Positions 17,355-27,673 are shown, counted from the stretch's first letter. The stretch is 64,000 nt of DNA from Kocuria subflava (GCF_012163155.1 NZ_JAAVUN010000007.1:42819-106818), one strand, 5' to 3'. Program-made: numbers and translations. Notes: generated by a model not told the origin, from the sequence alone.

Positions 17355-18593
17355 TCACGCAGCAGCGGTGCGCTCGTCCACGCGGCCACCGTTGCGCAGG
17401 ATGAAGCACGTGATCAGGCCCAGCACGCAGAACAAGGCCAACAGCATGAGCCCAACGAAGTAGGAGTTCTGCGCCTCGTTGTACGTGGCACCCATGACCA
17501 GCGGCGGGAAGTAACCGCCCAAGCCACCGGCGGCGGCGATGATGCCGGAGACGGTGCCCACGGTACGGGCCTCGGAGGCGCGGGCTACCCAGGCGAACAC
17601 GCCACCGGTGCCCAGCCCCAGGAACAACGCCATCAGGATGAAGATCGGGCCGTAGACGTGTTCGGCATCCGGCTGGAAGGCCACCACCACGGCCAGTGCG
17701 GCTGCACCCACGTAGGAAGCGATGGAAACCAACTTGGGCCCCACCTTGTCGGCCAAGGTGCCACCAATGGGACGGGCCACCACGGCGGCTGCCGCGAAAC
17801 CGGCGGTGCGGGTTCCGGCGCCGGTGGCGTCAAAGTCGTAGACGTTGCCCAGGTAGGTGGGTAGGTAGTTGGAGAAGGCCACGAACGCACCGAAAACAAT
17901 CGCGTACATGAAGCACAGCAGCCAGGTTTCCTTCAGGCCAAAGGCCACCTTCAGCTTGGGCAGCATGGGCGTGGGTTCCACGCCGCGACGCGTGGGGGAT
18001 TCACGCAGGAACAACCAGCAGATCACGGCCATCACAGCCACCAAGGCGGCAATCAGGATGTGCGCGCCCATGTAGCCCAGACCTGCCACCAGGCGCGGGG
18101 TGAAGAACGCGGACACGGCAGTGCCCACCATGCCGGCCCCGAACACACCGGTGGCAAAGCCCTTGCGGTGGGATTCATACCAGGCGGAGCAGAACGGGAT
18201 GCCTATGGCAAACACCGTGCCGGCAATGCCCAGGAAAAAGGCCACGAACACCAACATGCCAAAGTTGTTCATCTGACCCACCATGGCGGTGAGCAACACC
18301 AGGGGTGCGGTGATGCCCAGAATCACCGTGAACATCAGGCGCCCGCCGTAGCGGTCCGTCATGGCGCCCACGGGCACGCGGGCAACAGCACCCACCAGGA
18401 TGGGCATGGCCACCAGGATGGAGGTCTGGCCGGCGCCCAAGTCCATGTTGGCCGCATAGGTTTTGGCCAAGGGGCCAATGATGGTCCAGGCCCAGAAACC
18501 CATGGTGGAGGCCAGGGTGGCCAGCAAGAGGTTGCGGGTCTGGCCCGCTTTCATCTCCTGAGCCAGAGTGTTCTCCGGCGCGGCGGAAGACAT
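17355..18593 (-). CDS. narK: Nitrate/nitrite transporter NarK
   Basis: Major-facilitator protein of 412 residues with about twelve membrane segments. It resembles NarK-type nitrate/nitrite exchangers: [19 protein letters not shown] at the start, the MFS loop motif [11 protein letters not shown] and a second Gly-rich nitrate-signature helix ([20 protein letters not shown]). GAGGAGA precedes the ATG. Lies 101 bases after narI in the same direction, as in many nar operons, supplying nitrate and exporting nitrite. Confidence 0.93.
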   Translation of the reverse strand: MSSAAPENTLAQEMKAGQTRNLLLATLASTMGFWAWTIIGPLAKTYAANMDLGAGQTSILVAMPILVGAVARVPVGAMTDRYGGRLMFTVILGITAPLVLLTAMVGQMNNFGMLVFVAFFLGIAGTVFAIGIPFCSAWYESHRKGFATGVFGAGMVGTAVSAFFTPRLVAGLGYMGAHILIAALVAVMAVICWLFLRESPTRRGVEPTPMLPKLKVAFGLKETWLLCFMYAIVFGAFVAFSNYLPTYLGNVYDFDATGAGTRTAGFAAAAVVARPIGGTLADKVGPKLVSIASYVGAAALAVVVAFQPDAEHVYGPIFILMALFLGLGTGGVFAWVARASEARTVGTVSGIIAAAGGLGGYFPPLVMGATYNEAQNSYFVGLMLLALFCVLGLITCFILRNGGRVDERTAAA

Positions 18594-18694
18594 TGCTGTG
18601 GTTCTCCTCAGTACATGAATCCGAGCAGGTCATGCCCAGAACGTGGTGCCCAAACGGTGGTTCAGGCGGTGAAGGGGGTGATGAGGCTGGGTGC

Positions 18695-19513
18695 TCAGCG
18701 TCTGCCGGAGCCGGTTTTCTCCCGGCGGGTGGAACCGGATCCACTGCGGCGGTAGCCGGAGTTGTGCCGGTCCTGGGTTCCCACCGGATCCCAACCGCGG
18801 CGGGTGGGAACGGAACCGGAGCGGGTCACCCGATCCCGCGAGCGGTACACGATGTAGGGCCGGAACAGGTAGTGCAGCGGTGCCGTGAAGGCGTGCACCA
18901 GGCGCGTGAACGGCCAGGCCATGAACAGCACGAAGGCAAAGAGCACGTGCACTTTGAAGGACAGCCCGGCCTCTGACATGGCGGCCACATCCGGTTGCAG
19001 GATCCAGATGGACCGGAACCACGGGGAAACGGTGTCCCGGTAACTGGTTTCACTGGTGTCCCACAGGGACAGGATGGTGGTGGCAAGCCCCGCCGTCAGG
19101 GTGACCACCAGCAGGATGTACATCAGTTTGTCATTGGCGGTGGTGGCCATGAACACAGGGCCGGTCTTGCGGCGTCGGTAGATCAACAGGGCCATGCCCA
19201 CAAAGGTGCCAACGCCTGCAAAGATGCCGATGGTCAGAGCCAACATGTGGTACATGTGCTCGGTCACGCCCACGGCATCAGTCCAGGACTTGGGGATCAC
19301 CAGGCCCACAATGTGCCCCACCAGCACCGCAAGGATGCCGAAGTGGAACAACGGGGAAGCGATCCTCAACAGCCGGGATTCATACAGCTGGGAGGAGCGG
19401 GTGGTCCACCCGAACTGGTCGTACTTGTAGCGCCAGATGGTGCCACCGATCACCACCAGCAGCACCACGTAGGGCAGTACACCCCACAGCAGGATGTCGA
19501 CGACGGAACTCAT
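18695..19513 (-). CDS. narI: Respiratory nitrate reductase gamma subunit NarI
   Basis: Membrane cytochrome b subunit that oxidises menaquinol and passes electrons to NarH. Five hydrophobic segments and paired histidines for two b hemes (SPLFHFGILAVLVGHIVG and EHMYHMLALTIG; the C-terminal pair in FKVHVLFAFVLFMAWPFTRL and LVHAF). 272 residues with an Arg-rich tail (~230-272) beyond the conserved core. Overlaps narJ by four bases. Confidence 0.95.
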   Translation of the reverse strand: MSSVVDILLWGVLPYVVLLVVIGGTIWRYKYDQFGWTTRSSQLYESRLLRIASPLFHFGILAVLVGHIVGLVIPKSWTDAVGVTEHMYHMLALTIGIFAGVGTFVGMALLIYRRRKTGPVFMATTANDKLMYILLVVTLTAGLATTILSLWDTSETSYRDTVSPWFRSIWILQPDVAAMSEAGLSFKVHVLFAFVLFMAWPFTRLVHAFTAPLHYLFRPYIVYRSRDRVTRSGSVPTRRGWDPVGTQDRHNSGYRRSGSGSTRREKTGSGRR

Positions 19514-20271
19514 GCGGATCCCCTAGCGCTCGTGAGGTTGGATGGGCTTGTCAAGCTGGCTGCCTCCAGTCCCGCGGACTGGTCACCGTCCACCACGGGC
19601 AGCAGACGCGGGTCAAAGGGTTGCAGCCCCACGGTTTCGGTGGGTGGGCCGTAACCGGCCATCCTCATCACGGCGTCACGGTCCTCCGGGGAGGGGCCGG
19701 GCAATGTGGAGCAGACCAGTTCCAGGGCACCCAGTTGTGGCAGGGAGTCGTCCTTCAGCGCCAAGCGCAGCAACTCCAGGGAGGGCCGGTAACGCTGCAG
19801 AAGCTGCGCACCGTCCTCCGGGTTCACCAGTGCTGCGAACTCCAGCACCACGGGCAGGTGGTCCGGCAGTTCGGAGTCATCCAGCTCCCGGCCGTTCTCC
19901 CGGTACATCTGTTTGAAGGCCAGCAGGGCCTCCCCACGACGCCGGGTGTCACCGTCCGTCCAGTAGGTCAGGTGCAGTGGGTGGCGCCGGGAGAGGTCGA
20001 ACTCCTGGACGTAGTCACCCTGGACATCGGCCAGCGGCCGGTCCGTCAACCACTTCATCAGGGGTTCGACGGCGGCCACGTCCGCACCAACTTCTGCAAG
20101 AGCTTCCCGGATGGCGGGCAGACGTTCGATCAGCTCACGGTCCGGATACCCCAGCAGCATGGCGGCGGCCTGCCGGATCACGGCGGAACGGGCAGGGTCG
20201 CGATCCTCCCAGGGCTCGGATTCCACCGTGCCCTTCTTGGCCAAACCGAAGAGTCGGGCAAGCCGGCTCAT
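19510..20271 (-). CDS. narJ: Nitrate reductase maturation chaperone NarJ
   Basis: Cytoplasmic TorD/NarJ-type chaperone needed for cofactor insertion and membrane docking of NarGH. 253 residues; conserved core includes LLGYPDRELIERLPAIREAL, VQEFDLSRRHPLHLTYWTDGDTRRRG-type sequence and DHLPVVLEFAALV. Overlaps narH and narI by four bases each (ATGA), so the operon is tightly coupled. Confidence 0.94.
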   Translation of the reverse strand: MSRLARLFGLAKKGTVESEPWEDRDPARSAVIRQAAAMLLGYPDRELIERLPAIREALAEVGADVAAVEPLMKWLTDRPLADVQGDYVQEFDLSRRHPLHLTYWTDGDTRRRGEALLAFKQMYRENGRELDDSELPDHLPVVLEFAALVNPEDGAQLLQRYRPSLELLRLALKDDSLPQLGALELVCSTLPGPSPEDRDAVMRMAGYGPPTETVGLQPFDPRLLPVVDGDQSAGLEAASLTSPSNLTSARGSA

Positions 20272-21962
20272 CGGCTGCCACCTGCATCACCGCGTGCTGC
20301 ACCGTCACCCTGGCCGGCCGGGAACAGGCCATCCGGATTGCCCTGGCCGTCCCAGTTGAGCAGGTTGACGCGCCCGGACAACTCCGAGTTCCCTGTGGGG
20401 TCCTCGGAGGTCTGGCGGGCCCGCAGGGCGTTGAAGTTCTCGATCGCCACTGGTGTGGGACGCCCGGATGCCTCCCCCAGACCACCCATCTGGCCCATGC
20501 CCGGGCCGCCGTCCACATCCAGGGAGCAGCCCATTTCCTCCAGGCCGTGAGCTTCCTCCAGGTGGGCGGTGGGGATCACGTAGCGTTCGTCGTACTTGGC
20601 GATCGCCATCAGCCGGTACATCTTCTGGATCTGGCTGCCGGTCATGCCCACGGCTTCCGCAATGGACTCGTCCGGATCCTGTCCCAGGGTCAGATCCCGC
20701 ATGTAGGAGCGCATGGCCGCGAGTTTGCGCAACACGTTGGTGACCACATCCGTGTCACCGGCGGTGAACAGCTCCGCGAGGTACTCCACGGGGATCCGCA
20801 GTGAATCAATGGCGCCGAACAGAACGTCCGCATCCTCGCCGTCGTGACCCTGACCGCGCAGCAGATCCACGATCGGTGACAGCGGCGGGACGTACCAGAC
20901 CATGGGCATGGTGCGGTATTCGGGGTGCAGCGGCAGGGCCACCTTCAATTCCTTGGCCAAGGTGTAGACCGGGGACTTCTTGGCAGCCTCCAGCCAGTCC
21001 TCCGGGATGCCCTCGGCACGTGCTGCCCGCTGGACCTCGGGATCATTGGGGTCCAGGAGGATGTCCAACTGGGCCTCGTACAGATCCTTCTCATCCGGGG
21101 TGGCAGCAGCCTCGGTGACGCGGTCGGCGTCGTAGAGGAAGATGCCGATGTAACGCATGCGGCCCACGCAGGTTTCCGCGCACACCGTGGGGATGCCCAC
21201 CTCCACACGCGGGTAGCAGAAGGTGCACTTCTCGGCCTTGCCTGACTTGTGGTTGTAGTAGATCTTCTTGTACGGGCAGCCCGTGATGCACTGACGCCAA
21301 CCGCGGCAACGGTCCTGGTCCACCAGAACAATGCCGTCCTCGGAGCGCTTGTAGATGGCACCGGAGGGGCAGGAAGCCATGCAGGACGGGTTCAAGCAGT
21401 GCTCACAGATGCGCGGCAGGTAGAACATGAACGTCTTTTCGAATTCAAGACGAATCTGTTCTTCCGACTGCTCACGGATCTTCTGCAGGACCGGGTCCTG
21501 CTCGTCCGTGTTGGCGGTGCCGCCCAAGGAGTCATCCCAGTTGGCGGACCACTCCACCTTGGTGTCCTTGCCCGTGATCAGGGACTTGGGCCGGGCCACC
21601 GGGAAGTCGTCGGTCGCCGGGGAGGCCACCAGGTTCTCGTAGTCGTAGGTCCAGGGCTCGTAGTAGTCATCGAGCTCCGGCTGCACCGGGGAGGCGAAGA
21701 TGCCGAACAGCTTCTGCAGGCGGTTGCCCGACTTCAGCTGCAGGTTGCCGCGGCGGTTGAGCGTCCAGCCACCGCGCCACTTCTCCTGGTCCTCGTAACG
21801 GCGCGGGTAACCCTGCCCGGGGCGGGTTTCCACGTTGTTGAACCACACGTACTCCGTACCGGCACGGTTGGTCCACGCTTGTTTGCATGTGACCGAACAG
21901 GTGTGGCACCCGATGCACTTGTCGAGTGTCATCACCATGGCGGTCTGGGCCATGACTCGCAT
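20268..21962 (-). CDS. narH: Respiratory nitrate reductase beta subunit NarH
   Basis: Iron-sulfur subunit carrying electrons from NarI to NarG. Four cysteine groups are visible: CIGCHTCSVTCKQAW, CEHCLNPSCMASCPSGA, CRGWRQCITGCPYKK (Trp in place of one Cys, as expected for the 3Fe-4S site) and CTFCYPRVEVGIPTVCAETC. 564 residues, slightly longer than the E. coli protein. The ATG at 21962 overlaps the narG stop. Confidence 0.97.
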   Translation of the reverse strand: MRVMAQTAMVMTLDKCIGCHTCSVTCKQAWTNRAGTEYVWFNNVETRPGQGYPRRYEDQEKWRGGWTLNRRGNLQLKSGNRLQKLFGIFASPVQPELDDYYEPWTYDYENLVASPATDDFPVARPKSLITGKDTKVEWSANWDDSLGGTANTDEQDPVLQKIREQSEEQIRLEFEKTFMFYLPRICEHCLNPSCMASCPSGAIYKRSEDGIVLVDQDRCRGWRQCITGCPYKKIYYNHKSGKAEKCTFCYPRVEVGIPTVCAETCVGRMRYIGIFLYDADRVTEAAATPDEKDLYEAQLDILLDPNDPEVQRAARAEGIPEDWLEAAKKSPVYTLAKELKVALPLHPEYRTMPMVWYVPPLSPIVDLLRGQGHDGEDADVLFGAIDSLRIPVEYLAELFTAGDTDVVTNVLRKLAAMRSYMRDLTLGQDPDESIAEAVGMTGSQIQKMYRLMAIAKYDERYVIPTAHLEEAHGLEEMGCSLDVDGGPGMGQMGGLGEASGRPTPVAIENFNALRARQTSEDPTGNSELSGRVNLLNWDGQGNPDGLFPAGQGDGAARGDAGGSR

Positions 21963-24900
21963 CAGTACTGAACCTCCTGGGAGCGCTTACGGACCACGGA
22001 GATGATGTCGCGCTGGTTGCCCGTGGGACCGTGATAGTTGAACGCCCACGACTGTTGGGCGTAGCCGCCGATCATGTGGGTTGGTTTGAGCAGGATTCGG
22101 GTCACCGAGTTGTGAATGCCGCCGCGGCGACCTGTGGCCTCCGACTTGGGAACATCGATGGTGCGTTCCTGCGCATGGTGTACGTAGACCACACCGGCGG
22201 GCATGCGGTGGGAGACGATGGCTCGTCCCACGAACACACCGTTGGTGTTCACGCACTCCACCCAGTCGTTGTCCTTGGCCTCGATCAGCTCGGCGTCCTG
22301 CGGGGACATCCAGACGCTGGTGCCACCGCGGGAGAGGGAGAGCATGAACAGGTTGTCCTGGTACTCCGAGTGGATGGACCACTTGTTGTGCGGGGTCAGG
22401 TAACGCACGGAGATGGACAGATCCCCACGTTCCCCGAGCCTGGGCTCACCAAAGAGCGCACTCATGTTCAATGGCGGACGGTAGGTGGGCAACATCTCGC
22501 CCATGTCCTTCATCCAGTCGTGATCCAGGAAGAAGTGCATGCGCCCGGTCAGCGTGTGGAACGGCTTGAGACGTTCGATGTTGACCGTGAACGGTGCGTA
22601 GCGCCGCCCACCGGTTTCCGATCCGGACCACTCCGGTGAGGTGATCACCGGCACGGGGGCTGCCTGGGTGTCCTTGAAGGTGATGCGTTTCTCCTCCGAG
22701 CCCAAGGCGAGGTCGTGCAGCTGCTTGCCCACCCGCTTTTCCAGCGTCTTGAAGCCTTGTACGGCCAGCTCACCGTTGGTGGTGCCGGACAGCGTCAGGA
22801 TGGCTTCTGCCATGCGGGAATCGGAGTCAATGGCCGGACGCCCTGCCGCCACACCGGAGTCGAACACACCGTGCTGACGGGCCAGCCGGTTGGTTTCGTG
22901 GGTGACGTCAAAGGTGATGTTCTTGGTGGTCAACCCCAGCTTGTCCGCCAGCGGGCCGACGGAGACGAACTTCTGGCCGATCGCCGTGTAGTCGCGCTCC
23001 ACCACCTTGAAAGCCGGCATGTTCCTGCCGGGGATCGCGGGCAGATCCGTGTTCTTCCAGTCCGGGGCGTGACCGCCGGGCTGTCCGATCTCACCGGGGG
23101 TGTCGTGGGTCAGGGCCGTGGCCACCACGTCCTTGACGGTGTCCAGGCGCCCCGCGGACAGGCGCGAAACCTCGTCCGAGAGCAACCGGAACATCTCCCA
23201 GTCGGTCTTGGCCTCCCACGGCGGGTTGATGGCCGGGGTGAAGGCGTGCACGTAGGGGTGCATGTCCGTGGAGGACAGATCGTGCTTCTCGTACCAGGTG
23301 GCAGCCGGGAACACGACGTCGGAGAGCAGCGTGGAAGAGGTCATGCGGAAGTCCGCGGAGACCAACAGGTCCAACTTTCCTTCCGGCGCCTGCTCATGCC
23401 ACGCCACATCCTTGGGCTTTGCGTGCACGTGGTCCTCGCCCAGCACGTTGTGATGGGTTCCCAGCAGGTGCTTGAGGAAGTACTCCTCACCCTTGGCGGA
23501 GGAACCCAGCAGGTTGGAGCGCCACAGCACCAGGGTGCGCGGCCAGTTGCGGGCGTCGTCGGGGTCTTCGACGGCGAACCTCAGGTTGCCTGCCTTCAGT
23601 TGCGCTGCGATCCACGTGCCTTCGTCCTCGGCCTCCCCGGCTTCCACGGCGGCAGCAGCCTGCTGCGCCACCTCAATGGGGTTCTCGAAGAACTGCGGGT
23701 AGAACGGCATCCAGCCCAGTCGAGTCGCCTTGGAGACGACGTCGGCGGTGTGCATGCCGTCCAGGTGACCTTCGGCCAGCGGGGACTGCAACGACGCCGA
23801 GGAATGGCCGTCCTGGCGGAATTGGTCCGTGTGCATGTACCAGAACGCGGTGCCGATCATGAACCGCGGCGGACGGGACCAGTCACCGGCCGATGCCATG
23901 GTGGCCCAGCCCGTGATGGGACGAGCTTTCTCCTGGCCCACGTAGTGCGCCCAGCCGCCGCCGTTGCGGCCCTGGCAGCCGCACAGCATGAGCAGCGCCA
24001 GGATGGCCCGGTAGGTGGCGTCCCCGTGGTACCACTGGCAGATGCCGGCACCCAGGATGATCATGGACCGACCACCCGACTTCACCGCGTTGGTGGCGAA
24101 CTCGCGGGCAATGCGAATCACGGCCTCCGCCGGAACGGAGGTCACGGCCTCCTGCCAGGCGGGGGTGTAGGCGGTGTTGACGTCGTCGTAACCCGTGGCC
24201 CAGTCGCCGGGCAGGCCGTCACGGCCCACGCCGTACTGGGCGAGCATCAGGTCCAGGACCGTGGTCACGGTCTTGCCCGCCACCTGCGTGACCGGCACAC
24301 CGCGGTTGATCACGGAACCGGTGCCGTCGTCGTCAACAAAGGCGGGGAGGGCAACTGGGGAGGTGGCGCCGTCGTAGTCGGCGGTGTCAGAGATGGACAG
24401 CGACGGCTTGCGACCCTGCAGGTCCAGGTTCCATCGGCCCTCGTCCTCCTGGTTGTACCGGAAGCCCATGGAGCCCTGTGGGATGAACTCCTCACCGGTG
24501 TTGCGGTCCAACAGGATGGTCTTGAACTGGGCATCGGCCTGATCCTCAGCGCCCAGATCCGCGGCGGTCAGGAACTTGCCCGGGACCACGGTGCCACCTG
24601 CGCGGGTGTCCAGTGTGATCAGGAACGGCAGGTCCGTGAACTGCTGAACGTAGTCCTCAAAGAACTCGGTGCGCTGATCCACAAAGTGTTCCTTGAGGAT
24701 CACGTGCCCCATGGACATGGCCAGGGCGGCATCCGAACCGGCCTGGGCGGGCAGCCATTCATCCGCGAACTTGGTGTTGTCCGCGTAGTCCGGAGAAACG
24801 GAGACCACCTTGGTGCCGCGGTAACGGACCTCAGCCACCCAGTGGGCGTCCGGGGTACGGGTCACGGGGATGTTGGAGCCCCACATCATCAGGTAGGTGG

Positions 24901-25699
24901 CATCCCACCAGTCACCGGACTCGGGGACATCGGTCTGGTCACCAAACACCTGTGGGGAAGCCACGGGAAGATCCGCGTACCAGTCGTAGAAGCTGTTCAT
25001 CACACCTCCGATGAGGTTGATGAACCGGGCGCCGGCAGCGTGGGACACCATGGACATGGCCGGGATTGGAGAGAACCCGATGCAGCGGTCCGGGCCGTGC
25101 TTGGCAATGGTGTGCACGTGGGCGGCGGCCGTCATCTCCACGGCTTCCTGCCAGGAAGCACGCACCAGCCCACCCTTGCCACGGGCCTGCTGGAAGGCAC
25201 GGCGCTTGGCTTCGTCATTGACGATCGAAGCCCAGGCCTCCACGGGGTCCCCGCCCACCGCACTCTTGGCCTCGCGGTACATCTCCAGCAGCACGCCGCG
25301 CACGTACGGGTAGCGCACACGAGTGGGAGAGTAGGTGTACCAGGAGAAAGCGGCGCCGCGGGGGCAACCGCGGGGCTCGTACTCCGGGCGGTCCGGCCCC
25401 ACGGAGGGATAGTCGGTCTCCTGCGCCTCCCAGGTGATGATGCCGTCCTTGACGTACACCTTCCAGGAACAGGAACCAGTGCAGTTCACACCATGGGTGG
25501 AGCGGACAACTTTGTCGTGGCTCCACCGGCTGCGGTAGAAGGAATCCCCGGACCGGCCACCCTCGCGGAAGACCGCGCGGCCATCCTCCGTTTCATCCCA
25601 GCGGGAAAAGAATTTCCCAACCTTGAGCAAGGCATTCGATGCAGGTCCATCAAGGCGGGCGGGCTCCCGCGTCTCCCCTGGCGGCGTGGAAGTACTCAT
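21962..25699 (-). CDS. narG: Respiratory nitrate reductase alpha subunit NarG
   Basis: Catalytic molybdenum bis-MGD subunit reducing nitrate to nitrite on the cytoplasmic face. The N-terminal FS0 cluster site reads HGVNCTGSCSWKVYVKDG followed by GCPRGAAF; the Mo-ligand Asp is in MNSFYDWYADLP. About 1245 residues, normal length. The ATG at 25699 follows GAGGAG too closely for an ideal spacing; TTG at 25708, three codons upstream, is the alternative. Top gene of narGHJI-narK; an FNR/CRP-type dyad lies ~90 bases upstream. Confidence 0.97.
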   Translation of the reverse strand: MSTSTPPGETREPARLDGPASNALLKVGKFFSRWDETEDGRAVFREGGRSGDSFYRSRWSHDKVVRSTHGVNCTGSCSWKVYVKDGIITWEAQETDYPSVGPDRPEYEPRGCPRGAAFSWYTYSPTRVRYPYVRGVLLEMYREAKSAVGGDPVEAWASIVNDEAKRRAFQQARGKGGLVRASWQEAVEMTAAAHVHTIAKHGPDRCIGFSPIPAMSMVSHAAGARFINLIGGVMNSFYDWYADLPVASPQVFGDQTDVPESGDWWDATYLMMWGSNIPVTRTPDAHWVAEVRYRGTKVVSVSPDYADNTKFADEWLPAQAGSDAALAMSMGHVILKEHFVDQRTEFFEDYVQQFTDLPFLITLDTRAGGTVVPGKFLTAADLGAEDQADAQFKTILLDRNTGEEFIPQGSMGFRYNQEDEGRWNLDLQGRKPSLSISDTADYDGATSPVALPAFVDDDGTGSVINRGVPVTQVAGKTVTTVLDLMLAQYGVGRDGLPGDWATGYDDVNTAYTPAWQEAVTSVPAEAVIRIAREFATNAVKSGGRSMIILGAGICQWYHGDATYRAILALLMLCGCQGRNGGGWAHYVGQEKARPITGWATMASAGDWSRPPRFMIGTAFWYMHTDQFRQDGHSSASLQSPLAEGHLDGMHTADVVSKATRLGWMPFYPQFFENPIEVAQQAAAAVEAGEAEDEGTWIAAQLKAGNLRFAVEDPDDARNWPRTLVLWRSNLLGSSAKGEEYFLKHLLGTHHNVLGEDHVHAKPKDVAWHEQAPEGKLDLLVSADFRMTSSTLLSDVVFPAATWYEKHDLSSTDMHPYVHAFTPAINPPWEAKTDWEMFRLLSDEVSRLSAGRLDTVKDVVATALTHDTPGEIGQPGGHAPDWKNTDLPAIPGRNMPAFKVVERDYTAIGQKFVSVGPLADKLGLTTKNITFDVTHETNRLARQHGVFDSGVAAGRPAIDSDSRMAEAILTLSGTTNGELAVQGFKTLEKRVGKQLHDLALGSEEKRITFKDTQAAPVPVITSPEWSGSETGGRRYAPFTVNIERLKPFHTLTGRMHFFLDHDWMKDMGEMLPTYRPPLNMSALFGEPRLGERGDLSISVRYLTPHNKWSIHSEYQDNLFMLSLSRGGTSVWMSPQDAELIEAKDNDWVECVNTNGVFVGRAIVSHRMPAGVVYVHHAQERTIDVPKSEATGRRGGIHNSVTRILLKPTHMIGGYAQQSWAFNYHGPTGNQRDIISVVRKRSQEVQY

Positions 25700-25784
25700 G
25701 CTCCTCAAGTTAGCCAGTCAGCCGTTTGGGGTAGGTACGCGTTCAGGCGGTTGCCAGCAATTGCCGGACCAACTCAAATTACGA

Positions 25785-25800
25785 CTTGACCTGCGTCAAG
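25785..25800. promoter_or_regulatory. FNR/CRP-family operator upstream of narG
   Basis: CTTGACCTGCGTCAAG is a perfect 6-4-6 dyad containing TTGAC-N4-GTCAA, close to the FNR/DNR-type TTGAT-N4-ATCAA. It is centred about 93 bases before the narG ATG, a plausible activator position for oxygen- or NO-responsive control of nitrate respiration. Confidence 0.6.
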
Positions 25801-25885
25801 GAACTTAGTGAGCGGTTTGTGATCCGTTCAATTCGACAATTTCTCCATGCCCTATTTCGGCATTAGTTCATGCCGCTGCAACGTT

Positions 25886-26380
25886 TTATTTGCGGGTGGT
25901 GCGCCATCCGCCGTCGGACTCTGATGCAGCACTCTGCGCCGTCCGGGAGTGGCCGTCAGGTGCGCTGAAATCGTCTGCTGACCGACCCTCTGCTGCTTCC
26001 TCGACGTCACCCTGATCCCGTTCCGCGCGCTGCTGCTTGGCGGACGGCGTTGAGATCACGGCCACCACCGCGCTGATCACCAGCAGCGCGAATGCTGCGT
26101 AGTACACCCAGATGGAGGGGTAGAACCAGAACAGGGTCATCCCCCACCCCACGGCCGTCAGCACAAGCACCAGCACGGCCAGAATCAGCACAGCGAGCTT
26201 GACCGTGGAGTACGCATGGGAGCGCCCCCGCATGCCGTAGAAGATGCTCACACCGGCCAAGAAGATGGGAAAGAACATCTCCCCCACCACCACAATCGGG
26301 TCCTGGTGGTAGACGTAACGCCCCAACGCCTGGACCACCGCAGCAGCGGCAAGCAACACGGGTGCAATGGCGTACTTCAT
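25886..26380 (-). CDS. Small polytopic membrane protein of unknown function
   Basis: 164 residues with about four hydrophobic segments (roughly 3-20, 30-48, 58-80, 88-112) and a hydrophilic, acidic, Ser-rich C-terminal tail. AGGAGA precedes ATG 26380; a longer open frame to 26470 lacks such a site. No family recognised. Same strand as, and upstream of, the nar operon, but separated by ~190 bases holding the FNR-like site. Confidence 0.65.
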   Translation of the reverse strand: MKYAIAPVLLAAAAVVQALGRYVYHQDPIVVVGEMFFPIFLAGVSIFYGMRGRSHAYSTVKLAVLILAVLVLVLTAVGWGMTLFWFYPSIWVYYAAFALLVISAVVAVISTPSAKQQRAERDQGDVEEAAEGRSADDFSAPDGHSRTAQSAASESDGGWRTTRK

Positions 26381-26520
26381 GGGGTGGTCTCCTGAACACG
26401 AGCGTGGTGATTCAGCGGCCGAGTCTATGCCCACGCCCCCAAAGCCCCCGAAACGCAACCCGGCACCCACCTGCGGACCAGGTGGGTGCCGGGCGCCCGG
26501 TGAACACCGGATCCACGACG

Positions 26521-27312
26521 TCAGGCGGTCAACCAGCTGACCACACTGAGGAGAACGTAGAAGACCGGGAACACCACGGCCATCAACAACGCCACACCAC
26601 GGCTCCCGCCAGCTGCCTTGCCCTCAGCAGATGTTGCAGTGCCGAATGCGGACAGAGGTGAGGTGACCGGGTCCTGCGAGGAGCTCAGGTCGCGGTAGGA
26701 CACCCAGCCGAGCACCACGGTGACCACAAACAACCCAACGGTGACCAGAGCTGCCGGGGCGGTGATCAGTGCTGGCAGATCCAATTCACCAGCCAGTACC
26801 GCCCCCAGAGCCAACGCCATGAAGCTGGCAAAGTACGGGAGTCCGGTGAGCAATGGCCGCTGAAGAAGGAAACGCAGAGCCACAGGCAAGAGCACCAACA
26901 CGGCCGCAGCCAGTGCCAGGCACAGCACCTGCACCGCGTTGTAGGCCACCGATTCACCAGCTGCCCACGCACCAGCAGCCCGGGTACCCACCAGCAGAGC
27001 CAGAACCTGACCCACGCTCAAGGCTGCAGTCGCCCAGAGACCACCTGCAGACTCCTTGGGAGACTCAGCCCCCACGGTCTTGGCGTAAGCGACCGGCTCG
27101 CCGAATGCCTCGTCAGGTGTTTCCCCACTTTCTGCGCAGTGGGCCTCCACCTCTGCCAGGCGGTCCCCGATCACATCACCGGGGACATCCATCAGACGCA
27201 GTTCCATCACAAAGTCATCGCACCAGCTCTTGTGGCCCTTGTAGAACGGCCGGTCCCACACCTGCGCAGAGACACCGGAGCGGGCGGGGTTGTGGTGTTC
27301 GGTGGTGTTCAT
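26521..27312 (-). CDS. HAAS-domain membrane protein partnered with PadR
   Basis: 263 residues. N-terminal HAAS-like signalling segment (residues ~25-85: WCDDFVMELRLMDVPGD, VEAHCAESGETPDEAFGEP) followed by about six hydrophobic segments. Proteins of this type are typically encoded directly behind PadR regulators, and here the ATG overlaps the padR stop. The function of such pairs is thought to be envelope-stress sensing or a transporter-like role; nothing specific can be assigned. Confidence 0.75.
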   Translation of the reverse strand: MNTTEHHNPARSGVSAQVWDRPFYKGHKSWCDDFVMELRLMDVPGDVIGDRLAEVEAHCAESGETPDEAFGEPVAYAKTVGAESPKESAGGLWATAALSVGQVLALLVGTRAAGAWAAGESVAYNAVQVLCLALAAAVLVLLPVALRFLLQRPLLTGLPYFASFMALALGAVLAGELDLPALITAPAALVTVGLFVVTVVLGWVSYRDLSSSQDPVTSPLSAFGTATSAEGKAAGGSRGVALLMAVVFPVFYVLLSVVSWLTA

Positions 27313-27671
27313 GATGTGACCTCCTGCTGGGACTGGACGGATGACAGGTCCAGGTGGGTTGAAATGGTGGTGTTGAATGCTCGCCAGGCGAGTTTGGCTT
27401 CATGCAGTTCGGTCAGGCCGTCGGCGGTGAGCGCAAAGTACTTGCGCCCCGGTCCGCCGTCGCCGGCGCGCCATTCCACGGAGACCAGACCCTTTTTCTC
27501 CAGGCGAGCCAGCAGCGGGTAGATCGTCCCGCCCTTGAGCTCGCCCAGACCTGCCTCAGCCAGTTGAGTGGTGATCTGGTAGCCGTAGGTGGGCCCGGCA
27601 ACCATGGTCTGCAGGACGCAGGTTTCCAGAACTCCCCGGAGCCATTCGCTGTTGGGGGCTCGTTCGTTCAT
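27309..27671 (-). CDS. PadR-family transcriptional regulator
   Basis: 120-residue winged-helix repressor: SEWLRGVLETCVLQTMVAGP then TYGYQITTQLAEAGLGELKG, the wing IYPLLARLEKKGLVSVEWRA and a C-terminal dimerisation helix. Translationally coupled to the HAAS membrane gene. Three repeats at 13-bp spacing cover the region just before its start codon, so it probably represses itself and its partner. Confidence 0.88.
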   Translation of the reverse strand: MNERAPNSEWLRGVLETCVLQTMVAGPTYGYQITTQLAEAGLGELKGGTIYPLLARLEKKGLVSVEWRAGDGGPGRKYFALTADGLTELHEAKLAWRAFNTTISTHLDLSSVQSQQEVTS

Positions 27672-27673
27672 GA

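Noticed and set aside
22715..25789. 1024-codon open frame on the + strand
   Set aside because: It lies entirely antisense to narG, whose motifs are unmistakable; the predicted protein is low-complexity Gly/Val/His-rich, a GC-driven shadow.
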